Source of the DNA: Bradyrhizobium erythrophlei
Lineage (GTDB): Bacteria; Pseudomonadota; Alphaproteobacteria; Rhizobiales; Xanthobacteraceae
DNA length: 64,000 nt
Direction of reading: 5' to 3'
Assembly: GCF_900129505.1 (NCBI RefSeq)
Contig: NZ_LT670818.1
Coordinates: 806,001-870,000 of the forward strand
Shown here: in pieces, positions 8,405 to 17,126 of the stretch
Position numbering within the stretch: the stretch's first letter is position 1
Layout: every line of letters begins with the position of its first letter
Notes under the pieces: generated by a model
Told to the model about the DNA's origin: nothing
What the model saw: the letters and a program-made list of their open reading frames with translations, nothing else
Databases searched by the model: none
Position numbers and translations under genes: made by a program

Positions 8405-8490
8405 AACCTCAATCGTGGCGCCGCGTCCGCGTTCGTAATTCCACTTCTCCGCGTCGGAAGCAGCGCTAGACCGCAGATTCGGGGCACTAG

Positions 8491-11277
8491 CTAATGGCCG
8501 GTAGAGTGTCGGTTCATTTCCTCCAAAAGCTCGCGCATTGCATCGAACTGTGTGCCGAAGCCCTTCCAATCTCCAGACTTCAATCGCTCCACTGCTTGAT
8601 TGTAGCGATCAAGCGCCTCCCGTGCCTGACTTGCCGCTGGGCTTGTGGCGGGGATCTCCTCCGTCGTGCTTGACACTGCCGGCGCAGCGCCGGGTTCCGT
8701 GAACAGCGCTGACAGGGCCTCCGCGAGCGTCTCCTTCATCACCACATGTTCACCATAGGCTGCTATCACGCGTTTCAGCTCCGGCAGGTGTCCGTGCTCC
8801 GCTCGCAAATAGAGTGGCGATACATAAAGGATCGAGTTCTCGATCGGGATCACAAGCAAGTTCGCGCCGCGTATTACCCGCGAGCCCATTTGATTCCATA
8901 GCGTGAGTTGTTGCGATATCTCTGTATTCTGATTGATCCGCGCCTCGATCTGGAACGGCCCGTAGACGAGTTTCTCCTTGGGGAACTCGTAGACGATCAG
9001 TTTGCCGAAGTCGGGCGCGTCGCAGCGCGCGGCGAGCCAAGCGATCATGTTGTCGCGGCGGCTCGGTACCATGGGAAGCATGAGGAAGAACTCGGCCTGC
9101 GGCTCGCCGGGCAGCCGCATGATGATGTAATAAGGGGTCATCATTGAGGTGCCGTCGCCGCCCGGCTGGCGCGGGAACTGCCAGAGATCCTCGCGATTAT
9201 AGAAAACGTCGGCGGCCTCCATGTGGTAGGTTTGATAGAGCCGCGCCTGAATCAGGAACAGATCCTCCGGATAGCGAATGTGCCTCTGCAAGTCGGCAGG
9301 CATGGCTGTGAACGGTTTGAACAAGCTTGGAAAGATGCGCTGGTAGGTCGCCGCAATCGGATCGGCGGGATCGATCAAGTAGAAGTCGACGGTTCCGTTA
9401 TAGGCATCGACGATAACCTTTACCGAATTGCGAATGTAGTTGAGATTGATATCTTGCGCGGGCTGCGCAGAGGGGAAATAGGAACTCGTCGTATAGGCGT
9501 CCTGCATCCAGAACATTCGCCCATCGCTGATCACCAGATAGGGGTCATGATCGAGCCTGAGGAACGGGGCGATCGTGCGCACTCGTTCCTGGATATTGCG
9601 GCGGATCATGATCCGGCTGTCGGTTGTGATGTAGTTTGAGAGGAGCAGGTTCGCGTCGTTGAAGTAGTAAGCGAACAGCGTCCTCCACACCATCGCTCCG
9701 ATCGGAACGCCGCCGGCGCCGTCATAGACCGCATAGACGTTGTCTTTCCCCTTCGGATAATCGAACTCCGGTGCGCTCCCCTTGACGATGACGTAGTCGT
9801 CGCTCTCTTCACCGAAGTAAATCCGCGGCTCGCGGATCTTGGGACCCCCGTCTGCAACAGGAGGAATATCCCGCAAATAAAACAGCGGCAGTCCTTCAGC
9901 GCTCTTGCGGGTGACCGGGCTCATCACCGCGCCATTGCCATGAGTAAACAGCAGGTGGCGGTTGACCCAAGTCTGGGCGTTCGGCGGCAGCAAGGAGGAT
10001 CGCATTTCGCGAGCCGAGAGCATCACGCTTTGGTAGGAACCATCGAGCCAGTAGCGATCAACGTCAAAATCATGGAATTTGTAGTAGGTGCGGATCTCCT
10101 GAAGCTGCGCGTAGGTATCCGACAAGGGCAGCCAATCCCACAGCCTGATATTTTCGATTGTCGCCTTGTTGGCGTCCAGCGTCTTGAACGTAAGCTTCTG
10201 TTCGGCACCAAACGGCTTGGCTGCGATCTGATCGAGATTGTAGGCCAGCCTGGTGAGCGCAATATTGCGTTCGATGTAGGGCTTCTCCAGTTGCAACTCG
10301 GTTGGCTTGACGAAGAAGTGCCGGAACAGCACAGGTACCGCGCCGGTCAGCACGAAGGAGCCGATGCCAACGAGGATGAACGCGGCGGCAGGAAGCCGAT
10401 ACGTGCGTACCCGGAGGTTTGCCCACGCGGCGAACGCCGCGATGATCGAAAGCCCAATCAATAGCCACAGGCCCGGCAACGCGACATGTATATCGCTGTA
10501 GCTTGCGCCGACGACCACGCCGTTGTCGCCGTAGAGCAGCAGATAGCGGTCAAGACCATAGGACCACGCCTTCACCGCGAAGAGAAGACCGGCCAGCGCT
10601 GAGCCGTGGGCAATCACGGTGGGCGACATTGATCGACCGTGAGCGTCGTATTCGATGTCGCCCTGCACCCAGTAGATCGTTCCGGCGAAGAGCGCACTCA
10701 GAACGAGGTTGAGCAGCATCCAGTTCTTGATGATGATATAGGCAGGCAGTACGAAGAGATAAAAACCGATGTCCTTGTTGTAGAGCGGATCGTCTGCGCC
10801 ATAGTGCACGTGATAGAGAAACTGCAGGAGGGCGCCCCAGTTGCCGACTTCTGCCGCGGCGACCAGCAGAGCGAGCAAACCTGCACCGCCTGCGATCGCC
10901 CGGGACCACAGCAGTCGCTCGCGCATGAACGCGAACAGATCTGACGGCGGCACACTGCCCGTGGGTGTCCACGCGGAGGCGGCGACAGCTTGTGTCGGCT
11001 GCCGCCGGGCAAGGCGCACAGCGAACAATCCGTTCAGCCAAAGGATGACGGCGGTCGCCGTCCAAACGGCGAAAAAGACGACGGCTTTGGCGCCGATCGC
11101 CGTCAAGAAAACCTGCAGATAACCGACCGAGGAAAACCACAGCCAATCGACCAGGAAGTCGCTCGCGAGCCCGAGCAGCATCAGGCAAATCCCGACGACG
11201 ACGGCCGCGATGATCAACCCGACCATGGCGCTTCGCCTTGGTGCCTTCCGTCCGGGTCCAGTAATCCCGATCGTCAT
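8491..11277 (-). CDS. UPF0182 family large membrane protein
   Basis: 928 residues, the usual size for UPF0182 (COG1615). The first 330 residues hold about seven membrane helices (for example MVGLIIAAVVVGICLMLLGL and WTATAVILWLNGLFAVRLAR). The remainder is a large domain expected outside the cytoplasmic membrane, with conserved stretches such as ERNIALTRLAYNLD, HGNGAVMSP and IRNSVKVIVDAYNGTVDFYL. The family is widespread but has no established biochemical role. It stands alone, with no co-directional neighbour within 260 bases, and its two sides each hold a copy of the same dispersed repeat (8340 and 12129). Confidence 0.88.
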   Translation of the reverse strand: MTIGITGPGRKAPRRSAMVGLIIAAVVVGICLMLLGLASDFLVDWLWFSSVGYLQVFLTAIGAKAVVFFAVWTATAVILWLNGLFAVRLARRQPTQAVAASAWTPTGSVPPSDLFAFMRERLLWSRAIAGGAGLLALLVAAAEVGNWGALLQFLYHVHYGADDPLYNKDIGFYLFVLPAYIIIKNWMLLNLVLSALFAGTIYWVQGDIEYDAHGRSMSPTVIAHGSALAGLLFAVKAWSYGLDRYLLLYGDNGVVVGASYSDIHVALPGLWLLIGLSIIAAFAAWANLRVRTYRLPAAAFILVGIGSFVLTGAVPVLFRHFFVKPTELQLEKPYIERNIALTRLAYNLDQIAAKPFGAEQKLTFKTLDANKATIENIRLWDWLPLSDTYAQLQEIRTYYKFHDFDVDRYWLDGSYQSVMLSAREMRSSLLPPNAQTWVNRHLLFTHGNGAVMSPVTRKSAEGLPLFYLRDIPPVADGGPKIREPRIYFGEESDDYVIVKGSAPEFDYPKGKDNVYAVYDGAGGVPIGAMVWRTLFAYYFNDANLLLSNYITTDSRIMIRRNIQERVRTIAPFLRLDHDPYLVISDGRMFWMQDAYTTSSYFPSAQPAQDINLNYIRNSVKVIVDAYNGTVDFYLIDPADPIAATYQRIFPSLFKPFTAMPADLQRHIRYPEDLFLIQARLYQTYHMEAADVFYNREDLWQFPRQPGGDGTSMMTPYYIIMRLPGEPQAEFFLMLPMVPSRRDNMIAWLAARCDAPDFGKLIVYEFPKEKLVYGPFQIEARINQNTEISQQLTLWNQMGSRVIRGANLLVIPIENSILYVSPLYLRAEHGHLPELKRVIAAYGEHVVMKETLAEALSALFTEPGAAPAVSSTTEEIPATSPAASQAREALDRYNQAVERLKSGDWKGFGTQFDAMRELLEEMNRHSTGH

Positions 11278-11542
11278 GGTTGGATGATAGCGGAATTGAG
11301 GGACGCTTTCCGCTTGATTTGTGGTCGGGATTGCGCGTCAGGCGGGAGGCGCGGAAGTTCCGTCGCCGGGACGACGGAGCGAGCGAGGCTGTTCCGAACC
11401 TTTGGAGCCAGGGCCGGAGACACCGATGGCTTCTTGGCCAAGTTAGCTTGATCCGGACAAGAGAAGCCGAGCAAGAGCGCGGCTCTTCCCCTCATGACGC
11501 CACGGCTGGTACATGCGCGCGCCGAAACGCCGGCGCGCATTT

Positions 11543-11836
11543 CTATGCCAGCGTATGCACGATCACCGGTCCCGCGACCGCCGTGGCTGGCCCGATCAGC
11601 AGAGGCGCGAGATTCTGCTCGATCCACGCCAGCCCGCGTCTGTTCGACTCCTCCGCACCCGCATGGTTGTTGAAGATGCTGATCGCCGTCACCGTGTCGT
11701 CGGGCGCATAGACCACGTAATAGGCCATGAAGCCTTCGACATCACTGATGATCGGAATGGCACCCTCCTTGATCCTGCGTACCAGCTCTTCGGCCATGCC
11801 AGACTTTGCTTTGCCCTGACGAATGGCGGCATACAT
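11543..11836 (-). CDS. Antibiotic biosynthesis monooxygenase-like small protein
   Basis: 97 residues. The order MYAAIRQGKAKSGMAEELVR, then VEGFMAYYVVYAPDDTVTAI, SIFNNHAGAEESN suggests the dimeric ferredoxin-like fold of ABM/YgiN proteins. These include heme- and quinone-oxidising enzymes and many of unknown substrate. The start at 11836 is preceded by AAGGAGGAG at ideal spacing; the frame is open further upstream but that part looks non-coding. Substrate and pathway unknown. Confidence 0.7.
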   Translation of the reverse strand: MYAAIRQGKAKSGMAEELVRRIKEGAIPIISDVEGFMAYYVVYAPDDTVTAISIFNNHAGAEESNRRGLAWIEQNLAPLLIGPATAVAGPVIVHTLA

Positions 11837-12104
11837 GGGCTCCTCCTTCACCGGCGGGCCGCCCGCAGTCGCGACTGCCGCGACCATGCATGACGCCAAG
11901 AATAGCCGGGGCGCGCGGGCAGCGGGATTTCCCGCGTACTAAGCGTACGCCATCCCCCGCAACGACACCATGGAAAGCCGCACGCTCGTCGGTCCCAGCA
12001 GGTCCAGCTTGTGATCGGGCACGGTCAGGTACCGCGGCATCCAAGTTGATGCCTTGGCCATGACGGAAGCCCACCGGCGTTGATGGCATCCGTGTCCGGG
12101 TTCA

Positions 12105-12155
12105 CAGTTTTATTCTGAATGGTGGCAATTTGGCGCGCCACTCAGAATAAAACTG
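12105..12155. repeat. Perfect 14-bp inverted repeat
   Basis: CAGTTTTATTCTGA (12105-12118) and its exact complement TCAGAATAAAACTG (12142-12155) flank 23 bases that include GGCGCGCC. It overlaps dispersed repeat copy B. Copy A at 8340 lacks the left arm. Possible roles are a recombination or transposase site, or a relic of a mobile-element end. Confidence 0.65.
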
Positions 12156-12195
12156 AGAACTCTTATATAATTGAAATTGCTATATAACTTCGACG
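12129..12195. repeat. Dispersed repeat copy B
   Basis: Second copy of the element at 8340-8404: identical over TTTGGCGCGCCACTCA, then matching over GAACTCTT, ATTGAAAT and TTCGA with a few differences and small gaps. Confidence 0.55.
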
Positions 12196-12475
12196 AGATC
12201 TCCCACCTCATGTAATCCTCGCATGTGCCCAAACGGAGAGCGGCCCGAGCCCGTTCGGGAGAAGAAGCCTATTGCGGTGCTCGCGTACTCTCTACCGCCG
12301 ACGGCGCGAGTATCCCGACTATCTCGCCATGGAGTTGGTCAACGACGACGAATTGCAGCTTGCGGGTGGAAGACCTATGTTGGGTCTATCATCAGGCAGC
12401 CGCCCATCGTACGGCGAGGGTCTGCAGGGAATGCCTCACGGTGGATGGTTTGCATTTTGCACCGGAGGTAATGTC

Positions 12476-12946
12476 ATGTTCATTGCTCCCACGCTCCAGA
12501 AATACCTAGCCGCTGAAAACATCCAATACGAGGTGATCCCGCACGAACTCAGCATGACGTCCACTCGCACGGCTGAGGAATGCCATATCTCGGGCGATCG
12601 TCTCGCCAAGGGCATCGTGTTGCGGCGCGACGGCAAATACATGCTGGCCATCTTGCCCGCATCGCATCACCTCCGCCTGTCGGAACTGAGGACAAAACTC
12701 GGCGATAATGTCCACATGGCCGATAAAACCGAGATCAATCGACTGTTCAGCGACTGTGCACACGGTGCAGTTCCTGCCGTCGGCAAATGCTACGGGCTGG
12801 ATATCATCGTCGACGATAGCATCGAGGCACAGCCGGAGATCTATATGGAAGCCGGCGATCACGAGACGCTGCTTCATATGGGTCACGCGCAGTTTGCGCG
12901 CCTGATGGCGAACGCATTGCACGGGCGCTTTAGCGCGCACGACTGA
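12476..12946 (+). CDS. YbaK/EbsC family aminoacyl-tRNA deacylase-like protein
   Basis: 156 residues. The family pattern is clear: LQKYLAAENIQYEVIPH at the N-terminus, then GDRLAKGIVLRRDGKYMLAI with the conserved catalytic-region Lys, and FSDCAHGAVPAVGKCYGLDI toward the end, matching the GAVPPFG loop. YbaK/ProX proteins hydrolyse mischarged tRNA; this subgroup's tRNA is not known. The ATG at 12476 is chosen because GGAGG lies 7 bases upstream and homology begins there. Confidence 0.8.
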   Translation: MFIAPTLQKYLAAENIQYEVIPHELSMTSTRTAEECHISGDRLAKGIVLRRDGKYMLAILPASHHLRLSELRTKLGDNVHMADKTEINRLFSDCAHGAVPAVGKCYGLDIIVDDSIEAQPEIYMEAGDHETLLHMGHAQFARLMANALHGRFSAHD

Positions 12947-13178
12947 GGATTTGCGCACCGCCCATTGCCTTTGCGGTCTTGGGCGGGAACCCCGGCCGAG
13001 AAGTCGCTGTCAATTGTTCAGGAGGGTGGCGGCGACAGCGCCGGGGTTTGTCTGGTCGGATCGCCCGGGAATGAAGCTTTCTGCTGTGATTTCGCACCCG
13101 ATCGGTTGTACAGTTCAGAAAATGGGGGGCGCTGCTGCATTGCATCAATGCAGCTGAAACCAGGAACGGAGGCGCGCC

Positions 13179-13598
13179 ATGAAAGTCAAAGACGTGATGC
13201 ACAAGGGTGTCGACTGGGTCAGCCCCAACACCCCTATCGCCGAACTCGCCAAATTGATGCGGGCGCATGACATCGGCTGCATTCCGATTGGCGAGGACGA
13301 CAAACTGATCGGGATGGTGACCGACCGCGACATCGTCTGCAAAGGGCTCGCGAGCCACAACTTCGATGCCGGCCGCGCGACGGCGCGCGATGTGATGACT
13401 GAAGGCATCCATTGCTGCCGGGAGGACGATGACCTCGCAAAGGCGATGCATCATATGGAGAAGCTGCAGGTCCGCAGGCTGCCGGTGATCAACAAGAGCA
13501 AGCGGATGGTCGGCATCATCAGTCTGGGTGACGTCGGCCGTTCCGCGTCAGGTGATTTGCTGAACGAGACCGTCAGGAGTGTTTCGGCGCATCACTGA
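13179..13598 (+). CDS. CBS domain pair protein
   Basis: 139 residues made almost entirely of two CBS motifs: VKDVMHKGVDWVSPNTPIAE through DKLIGMVTDRDIVCKG, and ARDVMTEGIHCCREDDDLAK through KRMVGIISLGDVGR. Paired CBS domains bind adenine nucleotides and act as regulatory modules. Free-standing CBS-pair proteins like this are common in rhizobia and their partners are mostly unknown. The start has AGGCGCGCC immediately upstream rather than a strong ribosome site. Confidence 0.88.
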   Translation: MKVKDVMHKGVDWVSPNTPIAELAKLMRAHDIGCIPIGEDDKLIGMVTDRDIVCKGLASHNFDAGRATARDVMTEGIHCCREDDDLAKAMHHMEKLQVRRLPVINKSKRMVGIISLGDVGRSASGDLLNETVRSVSAHH

Positions 13599-14150
13599 AA
13601 TGCGGCCGGCGCTCCTCTTGCGATAGCCTCCAAGCCGCACGATCTTGGCGGCGACGAATTTTCGTGCGCCGTCTTCGACGAAGAAATGCCGCCCGCCCGG
13701 CGGCGGATAAGCCGTTCAAGCCTGCGGGGAATGGCAGACCTCACCATTGCTGGCGCCGGAATCTGGCGCTCTACTGCGGATATTCATATGCAGGTCCTAC
13801 CAATGCGTATCGCACCGTGCCTTTGCCGGCATAACTGCGGGTGACGTTGGAGAACTCCGCCTTCGAAGGTGCGCGCTGCCAAAATATCGAAAACAACCCC
13901 ATGCAAAGGTGCAGGCGGCCGGCATGGAGGCGTCGAAAGCAGGTTGACACGTCGGGCAAATCACGGGCATTTCTTCACCATCCCGCAATCCTGTAAAACG
14001 CCCGTCGCTCCGCAGCCATGCGGCGCGCCGGTTGCGATTGCGGCTCGACGTCCTCGCCCACCATTGCAACTGGAACGCCCAACCGCGGCGATCGCCGGCG
14101 CGTGACCCAATCGCGCGCCTGCCGCGCCCGTGGCCGAAGGGAATCTCGAC
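13599..14150. other. Intergenic region
   Basis: 552 bases. The long minus-strand frame across it (13797-14744) runs antisense through the next gene and shows no family features. The segment near 13940-13980 (GACACGTCGGGCAAATCACG) looks like a common rhizobial intergenic repeat. Nothing else is supported. Confidence 0.45.
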
Positions 14151-14816
14151 ATGAACACCGCTCCCGACCTCACCGTTATGCCGACCACGATCACCGCAAC
14201 CGACCCGATGAACGCCGCCGCCGCCCCGAAAATAAAGCTTCTGTCGCATGGATTCTCCATCGACCATCCGGACCCCAAGATCGGCGACCAGCTCATGGCT
14301 GATGCATTGGGGGTCGCCGACCGCGAAGCGATGCATGGCATGATCAGACAGTTGGTAAAGGCCAGCGTGAGCGGCGAGAGTCCCGACGAGGTCAACCTCT
14401 CCTTCATGATGTCGATGGTGAAGAGCATTCGCCCCCGGGATTCCGTCGAGGCCATGCTGGTCGCGCAGATGGTTTCCGTTCATGTCATGGCGATGCGATG
14501 TGCCCATCAGCTTGCGCAAGCGGACGATCTCGCTCGGCACGACAGTGCTGCGCGCGCGCTGGGCAGGCTTGCCCGCACCTTTCCCGCCCAGATCGAGGCG
14601 CTCAACCGCTACCGGAGCCAGGGCGAACCTGCCATTAAGGTGCAGAACGTGTCGGTGGGCGACGGCGGCAAGGCCATTGTCGGCAACGTCACGCAGCATG
14701 CGCGTGTGATCGTATCGGACAAGAATCCGGGGTCCGCGGCGCAAGATGCGCCGAAGGCCGCGCGCGCCAGGCCAAGGCGCGATTCCGCCGCGGCCAGGCG
14801 GGAAGCCCAGGCATGA
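14151..14816 (+). CDS. Conserved hypothetical protein paired with an HGG-motif protein
   Basis: 221 residues, soluble. The central part is helical (MADALGVADREAMHGMIRQL, then MVKSIRPRDSVEAMLVAQMV and MRCAHQLAQADDLARHDSAA). The sequence around FPAQIEALNRYRSQGEPAIK and VQNVSVGDGGKAIVGNVTQH resembles C-terminal stretches of rhizobial proteins that always seem to accompany HGG-motif proteins. The tail is basic and Ala/Arg rich. The stop overlaps the next start (ATGA), so the two are translationally coupled. The ATG at 14151 follows GAAGGGA; a GTG at 14130 is an alternative. Function unknown. Confidence 0.65.
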   Translation: MNTAPDLTVMPTTITATDPMNAAAAPKIKLLSHGFSIDHPDPKIGDQLMADALGVADREAMHGMIRQLVKASVSGESPDEVNLSFMMSMVKSIRPRDSVEAMLVAQMVSVHVMAMRCAHQLAQADDLARHDSAARALGRLARTFPAQIEALNRYRSQGEPAIKVQNVSVGDGGKAIVGNVTQHARVIVSDKNPGSAAQDAPKAARARPRRDSAAARREAQA

Positions 14817-15079
14817 GCGATCACGTCAGAAATACCGGCCCGATGCTGGCGAGCCCACGTTGCGGCGCCAGGACCCGTTCCGGCGGCACGTGCCGCTCGC
14901 CGGCGGTGCACGGCAGGAAGCGCTGCCGCATGCATGGCGGTGCTCCGGGATCCGGCGCGCCAAAGGCAAACCGGAGCGCGCGCAAGCACGGCCTGTTCAC
15001 CAAGGATGCGATCGCCGAGCGACGGCGGATTCAGGCGCTGTTGGGGGAAGCAAGGAGGCTGCTGGAGGAGATGAAGTGA
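14813..15079 (+). CDS. HGG-motif (HGGxSTG-like) small basic protein
   Basis: 88 residues. It has a compact Cys/His cluster (CGARTRSGGTC, then KRCRMHGGAPGSGAPKANRS) with the diagnostic HGGAPGSG turn, followed by KHGLFTKDAIAERRRIQALL. The C-x8-C-x10-C-x2-H spacing could bind one zinc. Proteins with this motif occur in rhizobial chromosomes and phage-like contexts, and their role is not established; DNA binding is plausible. It overlaps the upstream gene by 4 bases. Confidence 0.7.
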   Translation: MSDHVRNTGPMLASPRCGARTRSGGTCRSPAVHGRKRCRMHGGAPGSGAPKANRSARKHGLFTKDAIAERRRIQALLGEARRLLEEMK

Positions 15080-15215
15080 GTGACTTTCGCAATGAGCGCG
15101 CAACGCCGCCACAAAATCGGAATGGATCAACGGGCCGATAAGAGGAGCTCACCAATACCTGCCCCTCCCACCAAAAGGACCACGTTTATGGAACATTTTA
15201 ACCTTTTTTCCACTT

Positions 15216-15251
15216 GTAAAGCCGAATGTAAAGTGTCAAGTAAAGCGTCAA
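15216..15251 (+). promoter_or_regulatory. Three tandem 12-bp iterons before the accessory cassette
   Basis: GTAAAGCCGAAT, GTAAAGTGTCAA and GTAAAGCGTCAA follow head to tail with no gap. The 12-bp period and position 14 bases before the first gene's start suggest a binding array for a regulator, possibly the HTH protein encoded second in the cassette. Confidence 0.5.
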
Positions 15252-15265
15252 GCGAAGGGGCTCCG

Positions 15266-16057
15266 ATGAGCAAGAAAATGAGCCGCGCGCCGGTCTATCT
15301 TGGCATGGCGCAAGTCCGATTTAACCGGCTTCTAGCTTTGGATAACTACGCGCCCGCCATACAGGAAGCGTTGCGGAAGTTGGGATATCCCGACTTCAGG
15401 AAGGTGATGGCCCAAACCTTCAGCCTGAATTTGGCGGGATCGATCGAGGGCGGACAAGCCGTGCCCGCGACCGCCGTTGCTCAGTACGTATTTTCCAACA
15501 TGGAAAAAACGCTTGGGTTCATCCTGCTTCAGGATTCTCTGACCTATATGGCAACCGAATACGATGTATTCGAAACTTTCTCGCAGCGGCTTCTCGAAGG
15601 GCTGCGGATTATCGACTCGACCGTCGGCGGCCTGAGCTATACGGACCGAGTGGGTGTTCGTTACCTCGACGCGGTTTTCCCTGACACGGGAGACGAGCTT
15701 TCCCACTACCTGAATCCCTCCGTGTTCGGATTGGTTGAAAAGATCAGCGGTGAGCTTACGCATTCCTTTTTCGAAACCCGAAGCCAGCTAAAAAATGCGA
15801 CCATTGTATCCAGGGTTATTGTCCAACCCGGTCCCGTTGGTATACCTCCTGACCTACAACCACTCCTGCTTGAGTTGCCCGAGCGCTTTAAAAATCTAAA
15901 TGGTCTGCATGCGATCCTAGATAATGACTGTTTTACCGAATCGCGAATGAAATATGACAGCGCAAAACTAAAATCAGAGCTATTTATGCTGCATGATGAA
16001 ATTGAGAAAATTTTTAAGCTCACAGTTACGTCTCACGCTTTGGAAAAATGGAAGTGA
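15266..16057 (+). CDS. TIGR04255 family protein
   Basis: 263 residues, the usual length of this sporadically distributed family. The N-terminus (APVYLGMAQVRFNRLLALDN) corresponds to its conserved opening strand, the middle has LLQDSLTYMATEYDVFETFS, and VGVRYLDAVFPDTGDELSHY is a second family landmark. TIGR04255 proteins are found on islands beside toxin-antitoxin or defence genes and have no known activity. The ATG at 15266 has GAAGGGG upstream and matches the family start. It is the first gene of a tight three-gene cassette with lower GC than its neighbours, suggesting acquisition by transfer. Confidence 0.75.
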   Translation: MSKKMSRAPVYLGMAQVRFNRLLALDNYAPAIQEALRKLGYPDFRKVMAQTFSLNLAGSIEGGQAVPATAVAQYVFSNMEKTLGFILLQDSLTYMATEYDVFETFSQRLLEGLRIIDSTVGGLSYTDRVGVRYLDAVFPDTGDELSHYLNPSVFGLVEKISGELTHSFFETRSQLKNATIVSRVIVQPGPVGIPPDLQPLLLELPERFKNLNGLHAILDNDCFTESRMKYDSAKLKSELFMLHDEIEKIFKLTVTSHALEKWK

Positions 16058-16060
16058 TTC

Positions 16061-16657
16061 ATGACAGCCCTCCCTAGCACACCGACTGCGCGTTGGTTTT
16101 CAGGTGCTGTTTTTGCTGCCGCCACTATTGCCTTGCAGGTCGGAACTGGCGGCCTAGCAACAGGCGAGTATTATCGAGCCAAAGGCGACAAGGGATATGC
16201 CTTTGCACGCTATGATACTCCCGAAAAACAAAACGTTACCGAGCGCACGCCAACTGAGGATATTGCGCGTGTCCGCGAAGTTCTCAAATTGACCGTCACC
16301 GAGCTTGCAACTGTTGTCGGAGTTTCGCGACAGGCTGTATACGACTGGCTATCGGGGAAACCAGTTGCTGCCGATAATGCCGATAAGCTCTCGAGCTTGG
16401 GCCGCGCTGCGGACGTGGTAGCGACAGAAGTGTTAAATCCAGTGTTTGCGCTTCGCAGAAAGTTAGCTGGCGGCAGGACGTTTATTGAATTTGTGAAGGA
16501 CGGGGGAGACGCAGAGCACGCAGCGCTTACGCTTGTGTCGATGCTTCGACGGGAGAGTGAACAAAGGGACCGACTGCAAGCGCGGCTTGCGGCGCGAAAA
16601 GACCGAAAGATAGGATCTCCCGTAATGGGTGTGCCGATGCACAATGAGGAAAGTTAG
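16061..16657 (+). CDS. HTH-domain protein of the TIGR04255 cassette
   Basis: 198 residues, starting 3 bases after the TIGR04255 stop. Residues 10-32 are hydrophobic (FSGAVFAAATIALQVGTG) and could be a membrane anchor or a buried helix. Residues 67-98 form a Cro/XRE-like helix-turn-helix (REVLKLTVTELATVVGVSRQ, then AVYDWLSGK). The rest is helical. It may repress the cassette by binding the iterons upstream, as antitoxin-like regulators do; that is inference. Confidence 0.65.
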   Translation: MTALPSTPTARWFSGAVFAAATIALQVGTGGLATGEYYRAKGDKGYAFARYDTPEKQNVTERTPTEDIARVREVLKLTVTELATVVGVSRQAVYDWLSGKPVAADNADKLSSLGRAADVVATEVLNPVFALRRKLAGGRTFIEFVKDGGDAEHAALTLVSMLRRESEQRDRLQARLAARKDRKIGSPVMGVPMHNEES

Positions 16658-16664
16658 CTGAGGC

Positions 16665-17126
16665 ATGGCCATTTGGGATAGCAGCACCAAATGGCGTCAA
16701 GGCCATCTATTGCCCAAACAGGCGCTGAGCGAATTGGGTCTCTTGACGGGCGACAACTCGGAATCCACAATCGCCATTGTCATATCGCATGATTGCGATT
16801 TGTCTCAAGCGCCGGATACCGAACCAATGATTGAGATTATTGTCGGTCGCAAGGTCGGCAAGGTGGATGGCAATTACACTTTTGCAAAGAATACTCGTCG
16901 GCTTCATCTGGAATGTTCATCGGGCTCAACGATTATCTTGATAGATATTTCCGCTACCGCGAAGATGGCGATTCCAAAAAATTCTTTACTTCAGCATGAC
17001 CCCGACTCGCATGTGCGTCTGTTTTACGAAGAACTAGTCATACTCCAACGGTGGTTAGTTGCACGGTACCAGCGGTCCGCGTTCGCAGATGGCGTTGGAC
17101 GCAGTGGACAAGAGCTGACCGAGTGA
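16665..17126 (+). CDS. SHDCDL-motif protein, probably truncated
   Basis: 153 residues. A striking motif VISHDCDLSQAPDTEPMIEI lies at residues 39-58; Asp, Cys and His there could form a metal or catalytic site. The sequence VILQRWLVARYQRSAFAD near the end resembles the middle of longer proteins of this kind (RWLAARYRRSAFPD, from memory), after which the frame runs into unrelated sequence and stops. The last 72 bases overlap the 3' end of the convergent ZorA-like gene. I infer the true C-terminal part was lost in a deletion at about 17085-17095. Function unknown. Confidence 0.6.
   Translation: MAIWDSSTKWRQGHLLPKQALSELGLLTGDNSESTIAIVISHDCDLSQAPDTEPMIEIIVGRKVGKVDGNYTFAKNTRRLHLECSSGSTIILIDISATAKMAIPKNSLLQHDPDSHVRLFYEELVILQRWLVARYQRSAFADGVGRSGQELTE

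Larger units (their letters stand above)
7728..8490. other. Long intergenic region with repeat-like sequence
   Basis: 763 bases between the Old Yellow Enzyme promoter and the end of the UPF0182 gene. A 102-codon minus-strand frame (7930-8238) resembles no family I know and its tail reads like translated rhizobial intergenic repeat. 7794-7816 is the shared regulatory motif and 8340-8404 is a repeat copy also present at 12129-12195. Otherwise nothing supported. Confidence 0.5.
11837..12475. other. Intergenic region with a 14-bp inverted repeat
   Basis: 639 bases. No gene is supported, although the frame of the downstream YbaK gene stays open upstream to 12272. It contains the inverted repeat at 12105-12155 and dispersed repeat copy B. 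Confidence 0.45.

Noticed and set aside
13771..13902. A 43-residue minus-strand frame starting MGLFSIFWQRAPSK.
   Set aside because: Codon choice is acceptable, but there is no ribosome site, no known family and no neighbour support.
13797..14744. A 315-codon minus-strand frame.
   Set aside because: It lies antisense to the better-supported 14151-14816 gene, is rich in His/Arg/Gly, and has no family features; a GC-driven shadow frame.
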